Source: Fistulifera solaris (Eukaryota > Bacillariophyta > Bacillariophyceae > Naviculales > Stauroneidaceae). Taken from it: a stretch of 64,000 bases of DNA. Of the stretch, positions 10,991 through 21,496 are shown piece after piece. The DNA lies in NCBI GenBank assembly GCA_030295235.1, contig AP026162.1, positions 2,480,001-2,544,000 on the forward strand. Direction: 5' to 3'. The notes under the pieces were generated by a model. That model was not told where the DNA came from, made no database searches, and saw only the letters and a program-made list of their open reading frames with translations. Each line of letters begins with the position of its first letter. Position 1 is the stretch's first letter. Made by a program: the position numbers and the translations under genes.

Positions 10991-13792
10991 ATGAGACGAC
11001 AGCATGCCTCTTTACACGCTCTCCGCTGGTCTTTTATTTTAATTTCACTGCTCGTGGTGATTGCTCCTGTTCCGGCTTTTCTTGTTTCTCAACAACGATG
11101 CAGTCGACGCAGAGCAAACTCATGGTGCAATCGAGTAGCGGTGTTGAAAGAAAACGACGCCGCTGAAACAGCAATTAACACGACGGCATTATCGGAACAA
11201 GGCTTGAACATGAGCGATTTGTCAAAAATTAACGGATCATCGCAGGGCATAAACATCACCGACATTAGTCAAAATGAAACGATTGTTACCCCCGAAGATT
11301 TTATGATGGATTTGGTCAATGAAATTAACGAACGCATACTGAACGGGACGGCTCAGCTGCTTGGAGATTTGACCGAAAACTTGGACGAAAAATTGATGGG
11401 CTTACCAGACACTACCACTGCTAGTGAAATGTCTTCGTACTTGGTCGAATTTGCGAATCGGATGCAAAAGGCGCAGGAGATGGAGTTGCAAAAGCAAGTT
11501 AGAGAAATGGAAAAACGATTTATTGAGCCGTTTGAAGAACTGGCGTTTGCCGACGTGCCACTTTGGAAAACCAATAAGGCTGCGGTAGATTCGACGAGCT
11601 CGTCGGAGATGTCGACTATGGAACCCAGCGATTTGGTGCTCTTGGGGAAGAATTCCACTATACCGGAAACACGCAAGATGCGAACAAGTGAGATATTGCG
11701 AAACTTCAATGTCGCTCCTTTTTACTATTCTATTGCACTGTTTTCAAGGTGGGCGCAAAAGGCTTCGTTTCCTTCGATATATGTCATGTCTCTGTATAAA
11801 TGGCTAGCTAGTCTGATCAAGAGCAACAACAACGGCAAAAGCGGAACTAACGTTTATGGTGGTGAAACGTTGCAAGCCGGATGGAAGAGAACGGGAGAGA
11901 TTGCCGCCAAGGGACCGATGGCGCGGAAATGGGCAATTTTACGACGATCCGCTGAGATTTGGGCGTACTTTTCGTCGTTTTATATCAAAGATCGGCGAAT
12001 CGTATCCAAATACAACCGAGGACAATGGTCCGAAGAAAAGTTCAAAGAGGAGCGTCGAAAACTGGGAGCAGAAGTGACACAGAATTTGCTAAAATTGGGA
12101 CCTACATTCATCAAAGTCGGTCAGTTGTTTAGTACACGCATTGACATCGTTCCGCCAGAATACATCGAAGAGCTGAAGCTACTTCAAGATCAAGTTCCTC
12201 CCTTTTCGGGTGATTTGGCTGTTGAAATTGTGGAAAGAGAACTCGGGAAGCCGATAGGCGAATTATTTGATGAATTCAATCGAACATCACTGGCTGCGGC
12301 GTCGTTGGGACAAGTTCATGTTGCTCGTAAAGGCAATCAACTTTTAGCTGTTAAAGTCCAGCGCCAGTACTTACGCGAGCTGTTTGAAGTTGATTTGGGC
12401 CAGCTAAGACAAGTTGCTGTTTTTGCAGATGCTTTAGATTTGCAGTCTGAAGGTGGTCTATTGGATCGCAACACCAAACGAGACTGGGTTAGTGTCTTTG
12501 AAGAAAGCAAGCGCCTTTTATACGAAGAAATCGACTATTTAAACGAAATGAAGAACTGCGATAGATTTCGTAAAAATTTCGATGGATACAAGTTTCGATA
12601 TATACGGGCCCCCATGACATACCCCGAATTTACGACAGAAAAAGTCATGGCCATGGAGTTTCTACCGGGAATCAAGGTGACTGACAAGAAAAGATTGATT
12701 GAGGAGGGCCTGGATCCGGTTGATATTAGTGTCAAGATGGCCGAGGCTTTTCTAGAGCAGCTTTGTCGCCATGGCTTCTTTCATAGTGACCCTCAGTACG
12801 TACCAGCAAAGGCGTATTGATTCGAGGACTGTTTGTGTCATGTCATCTAACATGTGTTTTCCGTCAGCCCTGGAAATGTTGCCGTGGAGCGCGCGGAGAA
12901 TGGAGAAGCTCGATTGATCTTCTACGACTTTGGTATGATGGATTCGTTTGGAGAAGTTCAGCGAAAGGGTTTAGTAGATTTCTTCTTTGCTGTTTACTAC
13001 GACGCGAATGTTCGCGACGCTTGCAATGCATTGGAGCGGCTGGGAATGCTACGGACAGGACCCGATATTGACCGTATAGCCGTGGAACGCGTAGGACAGG
13101 ATTTCATTGATCGATTTCAGGAAACACTAAAGAGAGACGCAACATGGGAGAATGAGCTAAGTGAACAAGAACGTCAACGAATCAACAGGGATCGACGCAA
13201 AAAATTGGGCGAAGAGTTTCTTTCACTGAACCGCGATTCACCATTTGTCTTTCCACCGACTTGGACGTTTGTTTTCCGAGCATTCTTTTCTATCGATGGA
13301 ATTGGCAAAACTTTGAACCCGAAATACGATTTGACCCGACTGACTCTGCCTTATCTCAAGGAATTGTTGGATTTGAAAGACGGAAATGCCATCAAAACGA
13401 CTCTTCTACGAATCGGAAAACGCCTTGGCTTACGACCAATCGATATCCAGCAAGCTTTTACGCAACCTAGAAGAGTAGCCAATGTTGAAGATATCTTGAC
13501 TCGATTAGAGAAGGGTGATTTCAAACTAAGAGTCCGAGCATCCGAACTAGAACGAGAACTGGAACGAAGCAAAATATTACAGCGAGGTACCCTAGAAGCA
13601 GTTTTATCGGGTGTTCTGCTGCAGAGTGCACTGACGTTAATGTCAGTCGGCAACAGTGGGAGATGGGTTGTTCCTGCCAGTCGAACTATCATCGGCGTGG
13701 CAGCGGTATTAGCCGTTCGAGTACCCTTGGCAATGCTTCGTATTCGAAAACTTGACAAATACAATGAACGATATGGCGTATCTAAGAGATAG
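10991..13792 (+). CDS. ABC1/UbiB-type atypical kinase (ABC1K), probably plastid-targeted
   Basis: Atypical protein kinase-like family that supports prenylquinone metabolism (coenzyme Q in mitochondria, plastoquinone and tocopherol in plastids). Two exons, 10991-12795 and 12868-13792, encode 909 residues. The N-terminus is hydrophobic ([18 protein letters not shown]) with an A-F cleavage context, suggesting a bipartite plastid presequence. Seen motifs: KVGQLFSTR (the KxGQ motif), [11 protein letters not shown] (Ala-rich nucleotide loop), LAVKVQR (lysine), FHSDPHPGN across the splice junction, and YDFGMMD (DFG metal site). A long N-terminal region of about 330 residues with coiled-coil character precedes the domain. 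A C-terminal hydrophobic stretch (13590-13740) may anchor it in a membrane. Plastid rather than mitochondrial placement is inference. Confidence 0.93.
12796..12867 (+). other. intron of the ABC1 kinase gene
   Basis: 72 bp, GTACGT to GTCAG. Splicing creates the invariant HSDPHPGN active-site motif. Confidence 0.93.
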
Positions 13793-14091
13793 AAACTGGT
13801 TTTGCTCCTCTAGACTAAGTTTTGCTAAGTTTATATCGCTTACTGAGCGCAGGGCGAATCATAGCTTTTAGCGACATCGTAGCGGTACTTACAATAAAGT
13901 ATCACGTGCGAAAGTTCTTGTATCTGTAATCTAAGGTGTCTGTACACAAATTTTTTAAGACGTTTCGTATTTAATTTGCATTTCCGTAATTACTCGCCAA
14001 ACGATAATTCCTTCCGACGACAATTTCGCCATCACAAAAGGGGACGCAAAAACCTCCTTCCGGCAAAGGAATGCATTAGAATACCTCTGAG

Positions 14092-15297
14092 ATGACAACA
14101 ATGTCAAGTTTACTTCCAGAGATGACATCGAAAGATACCGCAAACGCATCAACGTTTCGGATTACTGGCGTATCACCATACAGGGTTGAAAGTTGGTCCT
14201 CATCCAGTTATCGTCATCCATCAGAAGACACTTTCCAAGCAGCAGAAATACCAATACGCAGTACTGTTCAGAATAAGTATGAGGAACGGGGCATTTGTCG
14301 TCAATCTGCCGGTATCGAAGAAAATCGATTTGTTTCGCCGATGCAATCAACAGTTTTCCAGTCGAGCCTCGTCCGAGGCATAGAGGAGTCTACGAAAAGC
14401 GAGGAAACGCGAGAATCCCCTAACATGGAGTCGACAATACAGTCATTGACCGACTCGGGCTGTCAGCAATACGAGTTTGGACGTTACGAAAGTGCCGAAT
14501 CGGAGTTTAGGGAGGCCTTGCAAGCGTCTCAAGAATCGTCACTCCACGTGGCCGCCGTGCTCTGTGGAAATCTAGGCGCGACTCATCTACAGCTAAGGAA
14601 CTACAGCAGGGCCAAACTGTATTTGCAAAAATGTTTACAGTGGAAAAAAGAAGGCAAATCGGCTACCGCATTTGATGTCTTGATGAACTTGGGAAATCTG
14701 ACAGCGTGTGAAAGCTTGGAAGAAAGTGTAGATTGGTATCACATGGCGGTAGAAGAGCTAGAATCCACCCAAGGTAGTGAGGAGGACTGGGCAAATGTCC
14801 TTTTCAATTTAGGTCGACTGTACGTGCAACACCAACAATGGGAAACAGCAAGAAAGTTTTTAGAAGAAGCTTATCATTGGACGAAAGAAGCTTACGGTGA
14901 AGATCATAACTCGATGGCAGAAACATTCGATTTATTGGGGCTTGTTCACATGGCGCAACACCATTACGACGAAGCACTAGTTGCGTTCACCCGAGCTATG
15001 GCAATTCATCGACATGCCAAGGGTCCCTTTCACCGAAACATAGCACAATCATTACTCAATATGGGGCTGTTGCGTGAGTGTCAGGGTGAATGGTCCGAAG
15101 CCTGGGAGGCTTACACTACTGCACACGATTTATTGCTTCGATTACGTACAAAACAGAATGATCCATTGCTCGAAATGATTTGTCAAAGCATGAACACAGT
15201 CGAAGTTTGGATTGCTAGACAAACCCGAGACCGAATGCTACAAAGATCAAGATCGGCACGCACACAATACAGAGCTGCGTACGCGTCAACAATATAA
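14092..15297 (+). CDS. TPR-repeat protein, kinesin-light-chain-like repeats
   Basis: 401 residues, single exon. The first 110 residues are Ser/Thr-rich and probably disordered. From about residue 115, helical repeats follow: YEFGRYESAESEFREAL, LQLRNYSRAKLYLQKCL, QHQQWETARKFLEEAY, MAQHHYDEALVAFTRAM and CQGEWSEAWEAYTTAH. Spacing of about 40 residues matches TPR_12-type (kinesin light chain) repeats. These are protein-docking scaffolds; no catalytic domain is present, and the partner is unknown. Confidence 0.88.
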   Translation: MTTMSSLLPEMTSKDTANASTFRITGVSPYRVESWSSSSYRHPSEDTFQAAEIPIRSTVQNKYEERGICRQSAGIEENRFVSPMQSTVFQSSLVRGIEESTKSEETRESPNMESTIQSLTDSGCQQYEFGRYESAESEFREALQASQESSLHVAAVLCGNLGATHLQLRNYSRAKLYLQKCLQWKKEGKSATAFDVLMNLGNLTACESLEESVDWYHMAVEELESTQGSEEDWANVLFNLGRLYVQHQQWETARKFLEEAYHWTKEAYGEDHNSMAETFDLLGLVHMAQHHYDEALVAFTRAMAIHRHAKGPFHRNIAQSLLNMGLLRECQGEWSEAWEAYTTAHDLLLRLRTKQNDPLLEMICQSMNTVEVWIARQTRDRMLQRSRSARTQYRAAYASTI

Positions 15298-15311
15298 GTT
15301 AATTAAGTATC

Positions 15312-15614
15312 TCACTCCGATTTGGATGTGTTGTCTTTCACATGATCGTACAAACCTTGTTCGAGCCACACATCTTCGTCCGTCTTCTTCACATTCGCTC
15401 GTCCCTTTTTTCCGTCCTTGCGAGGAGGAAGACGATTCTTGACGCGACGTTCCATAGCCTGCCACATCGGCTGTAAATCTTCATCCCCTTTTATTATTTG
15501 CGCCGGTTCAAGAAATTTGCGCTTCAACTTGTCGAGTTGATCCTTTCTCCATGATGGGGGAGGCGTTGTTAGTAATCTCCTTTGCAAGCAATTTTGTGCC
15601 GTTCGTTTCCACAT
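15312..15614 (-). CDS. small basic protein, possible mitochondrial matrix protein
   Basis: 100 residues, ends 14 bp from the 3' end of the TPR gene on the other strand. The N-terminus (MWKRTAQNCLQRRLLTT) is Arg-rich, lacks acidic residues and looks like a mitochondrial presequence. The C-terminal half carries a dense pattern (MWQAMERRVKNRLP, then NVKKTDEDVWLEQGLYD) that reads like a conserved small domain, but I cannot name the family. Codon structure and stop placement support a real gene; function unknown. Confidence 0.65.
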   Translation of the reverse strand: MWKRTAQNCLQRRLLTTPPPSWRKDQLDKLKRKFLEPAQIIKGDEDLQPMWQAMERRVKNRLPPRKDGKKGRANVKKTDEDVWLEQGLYDHVKDNTSKSE

Positions 15615-16264
15615 TTTACTCTATTCCTTGAACCTTTTTGAGATGTATGCTATAATGATCGAACGATTATGTTGCGATGGCAAATAGATAATTTGAATTC
15701 AACAATAGGGAGTGGGAATGATCTTCCAAAATCGAAAATGCGGTCGATCATCGAGAGCGAACGCGATCGAGACTAGTGACTTCTTTAGTCCCGGAAAGAG
15801 TACGAAATCCTATGACGAGAGAGGAGAAAAAATACCGTAGCGTAGTACCTGGTAGCGATCTAGACCATCGACGTCACTAATCTTTCCGAATCATATTCTG
15901 TTCTGACCTATAGGGTGCTGTATGATGATCTCACAAGAAAGGGTGCCTTGAAGGATGAATCTGTGGAAGATAATCACGTCACGAGAAATTGCTGGTTTCT
16001 TTTGCGACTCTTGGCTGCAAGGAACGCGAAACATCACCCTCATTTTTCACCGTAATTGCTGAGTGCTAAAACAAATGTGGATAATAAAACAAGCATCTAA
16101 AGCAGCAACAAGAGCTAGAGTCTCAATAACAAAATCATTGTCTTAGTCTAACATTACAGAGAAAGGGTGTCATACGTTCTTGATACATATATATTTAAAT
16201 AATTTATGAGCTAGACTATTCACTCAATTACTCATTCGTCAATCAGCGTCTTTTATTGTTTCGT
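15615..16264. other. intergenic region without recognised gene
   Basis: 650 bp, AT-rich toward 16190 (ATATATATTTAAATAATTTATGA). Presumably the promoter of the small basic protein and the 3' region of the next small gene. Nothing else seen. Confidence 0.5.
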
Positions 16265-16522
16265 TTAGTACTTTGATTTCTTCATGACGAATTCGCTTTT
16301 ACCGGTCGGTTCTTGACCCATTAAATGTTCGCCATCGGGGCGTAAGGAGCGATCGATTTTGAGAAAGTCCAATGTCGGTCCTTTCTTGGAATTTGCATCA
16401 TTCTGGAAAAAAAACGAAAACGTGCGTCAGCTAACGAGCCAAGCAGGCAAACGTCGCGTCGGACAGTACTAGCACTCATTTTTCTTTTGTCGCACCTTGT
16501 GGTCGTTGTCGGGCTTTTCCAT
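16265..16522 (-). CDS. 54-aa spliced small protein
   Basis: Two exons: 16496-16522 (MEKPDNDHK) and 16265-16402, separated by a 93-bp intron with a strong acceptor (T8 CCAG on the minus strand). The spliced frame is 165 nt, 54 residues, ending FVMKKSKY. The body is hydrophilic, with GPTLDFLKIDRSLRPDGEHL and GQEPTGKSEF. The start is the first ATG after an open region. No family recognised. Support: clean splice sites, exact phase and promoter-like spacing to the divergent SmD3 gene. RNA data would settle it. Confidence 0.55.
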
Positions 16523-17030
16523 TGCGACTAGGATGCTTCTCCGAGAAGTCTCTTCACTACTGTATGCTTTGATTATGTTGCTGTTCGATGATTATTGTGA
16601 GAGGAACAAAACGACGAGATGAATGATGTTCTGTTTTTTTGTTGCGCGCAAAGAAAAGCAACGAACGCGATCTCCGACGACGACTTACATTGCTGTTGAT
16701 AGTACGGTGTCAGCGAATCTCGTACTATCTGTTAAATAGTGGTCCCAGTCTTGTTCCGTGTTCCACGTTGGCTCAATGAGTTGCGTTGGCTAACCCAAAA
16801 AAAACAGAACGGGACTGCTAGATAAAATTCTGTCCCGGACAGTCCGTTCGCCTCACCTACATGTTCTGTTCTTCAACCGTCGCTCCGCCGACGCGATAGC
16901 CGATAGATGATTTATGGATTTATTGCAACACTGCTAGTCTATTTCAACCTTACCATTGCAATCCTTTGTTTTTTTATTTTCTTTTATTACTTTTTTAAAG
17001 TCATTGTCAACAACAACCCGCGAGTTCAAA
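16523..17030. promoter_or_regulatory. divergent intergenic region upstream of SmD3
   Basis: 508 bp between the small spliced gene (minus) and SmD3 (plus). Pyrimidine-rich just before the SmD3 start (16960-17000), as in a 5' UTR. No conserved ORF. Confidence 0.4.
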
Positions 17031-17809
17031 ATGTCAGTCGTCGGAAACAACCGCATCGGAATTCCCATTGTCGTTTTGCACGACGCTGAAGGCGCCGTCG
17101 TCGAAGTCGAGACGATTCACGGCGAATGGATCCGCGGCTTGCTGTTTGAAGCCGAAGACATGATGAATTTGTACATCAAAAATGCGGTGATTGTCGACAG
17201 TACTCAACGGAAGCGCAAGACACCGCAAGTTTATGTGCGAGGTTCCGAAATTCTCTTTATTGTTTTGCCGGAAATGCTTCAGCATGCTCCGATGTTTCAG
17301 CGGTAGGTACTTTCAGGGGATGTTGACGCGTATGTGTGTAGGTGTTTGCGTGCGTGCTATAAATGCTTTGTGATACTGTACGGCATAAATGTGGTTTTTG
17401 TCGACGTGTTCGAGGTTTGCCAGGCGTTGTAGGTTGTGTCCTTGTGTTGATAAAGAAAGCACCGGGCGAGTGTCAGGTGAGTGCAGGCTTTGTTTAAACA
17501 CTTGACTGAATTCCTTTGTCTCACACTGAAATGCCTTATTTTTGCAGCATTCGGCATTGGCGTAAACACGGAGGTGCACCCCCGGAAGGGGTAGGACAAG
17601 CTGTCGGACAAGCCGCTGCCATTATTCGCAAAGCCACGGAGCGACGTGGACGAGGCGGATTTGGTGGCGGCGGAGGCAGCAGAGGAGGTTTCGGTGGCGG
17701 AGGGAATTTTGGAGGAAGAGGCGGCTTTGGTGGCGGGGGAAACTTTGGAGGAGGACGCACTGGAATGGGACGAGGCGGACCGCCGCCTGGTCCGTACGGG
17801 CCTCGATAA
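17031..17809 (+). CDS. SNRPD3: small nuclear ribonucleoprotein SmD3
   Basis: Core Sm-ring subunit of spliceosomal snRNPs. Exon 1 (17031-17302) encodes the Sm fold: GIPIVVLHDAEGAVVEVET (Sm1 start), WIRGLLFEAEDMMNLYI, and the Sm2 motif VYVRGSEILFIVLPEML. A 245-bp intron (17303-17547) splits an Arg codon. Exon 2 (17548-17809) encodes a basic stretch and a Gly-rich tail. Total 177 residues, longer than human SmD3 (126). The tail is built from FGGGG and RGGFGGGG units with few Arg-Gly pairs, rather than the usual RG tail. Identification by the Sm motifs and the VYVRGSxIxFxxLP signature is firm. Confidence 0.95.
17303..17547 (+). other. intron of SmD3
   Basis: 245 bp, GTAGGT to TTGCAG. Splicing joins MFQR to IRHWRKHG in frame. 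Confidence 0.9.
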
Positions 17810-18123
17810 TGCAGATTTGGCCCTTTCTCTGTAGGCTACCCCTATTAGCATATAAGTCGTTATTTAGCTTTTGATCTTAGTATTCACTGTTTCGTATTCT
17901 TGCTGTTATATCCTACGATGCTTTCCAGGATCGCACCTAGCCAACCTGCGGTCTTGCCGTGCCTCCTTCCGTCGTCTGCCCTTCTCGTCTTCGGCTTTTG
18001 TTGCGGCTCCAACAAAAAATCCTCGTTTCGACAATACACAAAATCCATTTTCTTCATCAACTTGACTCTACAAAATCAATTCAAATACAACACCATTTCA
18101 TCAATCCACAAATTAATATTATC

Positions 18124-18918
18124 ATGACATCTATGCAAATCGACAGCGCGACAGTGGACGCCGAAGCCTTGGTGGCTCCGGCGATACGGGGCGGCCTCTC
18201 CCCAGCGCCGCCCGATTATTCCGAGTTTACCGCACCATGGCCAATTTACTCGAACAGCGGGGCTACATGGTTCCCAAAGATCTACGAGAAATCACTCCGG
18301 CTCAATTTCAACAAAAATTTGGTAATGATTCCATCAATCGGGAAACACTGACCTTGTTGGTGGAAAAGGCCGATGATGAACACGATCAATTGTTTGTATT
18401 TTTCCCCGAAGATGAAAAAGTCGGAGTCAAGCCGATCAAAGTGTATACGGATCGTATGCGTGCGGAAGGTACGATCGTTCTGAGTGCACTGAATCGCGGA
18501 GGCGTCTTTCTGTGACTTGTTTTGCTTCGGTTTCTCTCACTACGCTGTACTTTGCACTCCTTTTCTTCGTTTTAAAGGCGTCTCCAACGCCATCATGGTC
18601 CTCAAAGTCGATATCACACCCTTTGCGAAACAGGCAGTCCAAGAAATGAGTGACTCGTTTCGCATGGAACATTTCAAAGAAAGCGAATTGCTTGTTGACA
18701 TTACCCAACATCAACTGGTGCCGCAACATCAAGTTTTAACGGCCGCCGAAAAGGCCGAATTGCTGAAACGGTATCGATTGAAGGACACGCAATTGCCGCG
18801 AATTCAGCCAAATGATCCCATCGCACGTTATTACGGAATGAAGCGAGGACAAGTCGTCAAAATTATTCGACCGAGTGAGACGGCGGGTCGGTATGTCACG
18901 TACCGCGTTTGTATGTAA
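18124..18918 (+). CDS. RPB5: RNA polymerase subunit RPB5/RPABC1, one apparent frameshift
   Basis: Subunit shared by RNA polymerases I, II and III (eukaryotic jaw domain plus archaeal RpoH-like assembly domain). ATG at 18124. The N-terminal 35 residues are an extension, then YRTMANLLEQRGYMVPKDL, FVFFPEDEKVGVKPIKVY, and the nearly invariant end LPRIQPNDPIARYYGMKRGQ with VVKIIRPSETAGRYVTYR. A 109-bp intron (18469-18577) lies between RAE and GVSNAIMVL. The frame breaks at GAGTTTACCGC (about 18220-18223), where TTTT is expected. With that base the spliced length is 687 nt, 228 residues. The break is in exon 1 and no splice explains it. Confidence 0.93.
18469..18577 (+). other. intron of RPB5
   Basis: 109 bp, GTACGA to TTAAAG. 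Removing it restores the family's contiguous RMxxE...AIxV...PxAKQ block. Confidence 0.85.
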
Positions 18919-19755
18919 TAGAAACGCTACGGGTACTATAAACAACCTATTTAGAGTTCAAAGATACCTGGGCGAAAAAGGGAGTGGTTCATTCAGTCTA
19001 GGGTTAGTACGTTTTATGAAGGTAGCAATATAGCTGAATGAAACGTAAACTCGTGGCCTCGAAAAACTAAAGCTTAGCTCTCCTTCAACTGGTGGCAAAA
19101 ATCGTAGATGAAAAAATAAATAATATGATACCGTTACTTCGTTGAAGTTGAGCTTCGGCCCAAATAAACACTGTTAAAAAGGTAAAATAAGTTCTAATAG
19201 ATTTCGACAACAACTCTTGAAAGCTAGATAGTTCGTGGATCTCTAGAGACTGATGGTGGTATCAAGATAAAGTGAACCGTCAGCCTCACTCTAGAGAGAG
19301 CCATGGCCTTTACTAATAGCTAGAACCTTCTTCCTAGAGCTCCCTAGCTAGAGATGCGTCTACCTTTCGATTCATTCGTCATCAATATTTTAGTCGCAGT
19401 GGTTCACAACGTGGAGATTTCATGTTACACGTATTGAAACTTGTCCTTTATAGTATTCTACACGGAAAGATTCCTTCGAATGAATGGTCCGCTCCGATAA
19501 TGTCGCAGCGCGAAGCCTTTTTGTGTGGTGGTGAAGATTTCACGCCATCGGTGCGATCGCCAACTTGCGGCACGTTCCTACTGAAGGAGGGTAGAGTCGA
19601 TGCGTTAGTGTGCCTTATTGTGTGTCATTGGAAGTACGTGTATCCTTTCGCGGATTTTTTTTCTCTTTCGGGCTCCCCATCGAAAAAGACATTCTCTCTC
19701 ACAATTTTTCTTGTTCGTTGCAAACAATAAAGTCGTATAAACACACACATTCACC
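18919..19755. promoter_or_regulatory. upstream region of adenosylhomocysteinase
   Basis: 837 bp. Between about 19220 and 19360 there are five CTAGA/TCTAG occurrences (GCTAGATAG, CTCTAGAGAC, CTCTAGAGAG, CCTAGAGC, GCTAGAGATG), denser than chance in the rest of the window. The 5' UTR appears to end in a CA-rich leader (ACACACACATTCACC) at the ATG. No gene seen. Confidence 0.35.
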
Positions 19756-21391
19756 ATGTCTACTGGAGATTACAAAGGTAAGCAACTTATAATGTCGATT
19801 GTGCGTTAGTTTTGGGAAGCGAAAGGTTCCAGGAAGATTCAAGCGCCGAAGGAAGAATGTTTTCGTCGAATGCCGATTGTCATTGCTGTCAATGATGTAT
19901 CGCAGAAAAACTCTTCTTTGACGATTTCTCTGACACAAACCGCTGTTATTCTTCTTAAAATCAGTCGCTGATATCAGCCTTGCCGATTACGGTCGCAAGG
20001 ACATTCAACTCGCCGAGGTTGAGATGCCTGGTTTGATGGCCTGCCGTGAGGAATTTGGAACCACCAAGCCTTTGCAGGGTGCTCGTGTTTCTGGAAGTTT
20101 GCACATGACCATTCAGACTGCCGTTCTCATTGAGACCCTCAAAGAGATGGGAGGTGACATTCGTTGGTGCTCGTGCAACATTTTCTCGACGCAGGACCAC
20201 GCCGCCGCCGCCATTGCCCGTGATGAGTCGGCCGCCGTCTTTGCGTGGAAGGGAGAGTCTTTGGAAGAATACTGGGAGTGCACGTTGAATGCTATCACTT
20301 GGCCCAATGATGATGGCAAGGGTCACGGACCTGATTTGATTGTCGATGACGGTGGAGATATGACTCTTTTGATTCATGAGGGAAAGAAGGCCGAAGATCA
20401 ATTTTTGAAGGACGGCACTTTGCCCGATCCGGAATCCACCACCAACGCCGAATTCAAGATTGTGTTGGGAATCATCAAGCGTCTTCTCGAGGCTGGTGAA
20501 ACCGACAAGTGGAACAAGATTGCTGCTCGCTGTAAGGGTGTTTCGGAGGAGACCACCACCGGTGTCCACCGCCTTTACACCATGGAGAAGAACGGAAGCC
20601 TCCTCTTCACCGCCATCAACGTGAACGACTCTGTCACCAAGTCCAAATTTGATAACCTTTACGGATGCAAGCACAGTTTGCCCGATGGTATCATGCGTGC
20701 TACTGATGTCATGTTGGCCGGAAAGAAGGCCGTCATTTGCGGATACGGAGATGTCGGCAAGGGCTGTGCCGCCGCCATGCGCGCCAATGGCTGTGTTGTC
20801 TTTGTTACTGAGATCGATCCTATCTGCGCCTTACAGGCCTGCATGGAAGGATACACTGTCACCACACTCGAGGATGTTTTATCTACGGCCGATATCTTCA
20901 TCACCACCACCGGTAACAAGGGTATCATCATGAAGGAGCACATGCACCAAATGAAGAACAACGCCATTGTTGGTAACATTGGTCACTTCGACAACGAAAT
21001 CGACATGGACGGTATCCTCTCTTCTTGCGAACGTATCAACATCAAGCCCCAGGTGGACAAGTTCGTTTTCCCCGACACTGGAAAGGGTGTGATCGTTTTG
21101 GCCGAAGGTCGTTTGCTTAACTTGGGTTGCGCTACTGGTCACCCTTCCTTCGTGATGAGCTCTAGTTTTACCAACCAGGTTTTGGCCCAAGTCGAACTCT
21201 GGGTCGAGAAAGACTCGGGCAAGTACCAAAGCGGCAAGGTGTACGTTCTCCCCAAGACTTTGGACGAGAAGGTCGCTCGTTTGCATTTGGGTTCGTTGGG
21301 TGCTAAATTGACTGTATTGACCAAGGAACAGTCCGACTACATTGGCGTGCCCGTTGAAGGCCCCTTCAAGCCTGATACCTACCGTTATTAA
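19756..21391 (+). CDS. AHCY: S-adenosylhomocysteine hydrolase
   Basis: Hydrolyses S-adenosylhomocysteine to adenosine and homocysteine, keeping cytosolic methylation reactions running. Exon 1 (19756-19777) encodes MSTGDYK; a 187-bp intron follows; exon 2 (19965-21391) holds the rest, 482 residues in all. Motifs: [33 protein letters not shown], the catalytic Lys/Asp region, the NAD-binding [21 protein letters not shown], and the C-terminal KPDTYRY that closes the neighbouring cofactor site. It carries the insertion of about 40 residues (around [18 protein letters not shown]) seen in plant and many bacterial enzymes but not in human AHCY. Fully intact. Confidence 0.97.
19778..19964 (+). other. 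intron of adenosylhomocysteinase
   Basis: 187 bp, GTAAGC to AATCAG, placed after the seventh codon. A 5'-proximal intron in a highly expressed gene. Confidence 0.9.
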
Positions 21392-21496
21392 GCTGTATAC
21401 ATACACCGTGATGAATCTTTACTAATAAGATGCACGCATTTATTGTTCTCTTATCGTTTAGAAAGCCTCAAAACTCAATACTGTTTATACTTTATT

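Noticed and set aside
17357-17851. Pro/Ser-rich minus-strand frame opposite the SmD3 tail
   Set aside because: Antisense of Gly-rich codons; no independent support.
19961-20674. 237-codon minus-strand frame opposite adenosylhomocysteinase
   Set aside because: Shadow of a strongly biased coding exon; its translation resembles no protein, while the plus strand encodes an intact enzyme.
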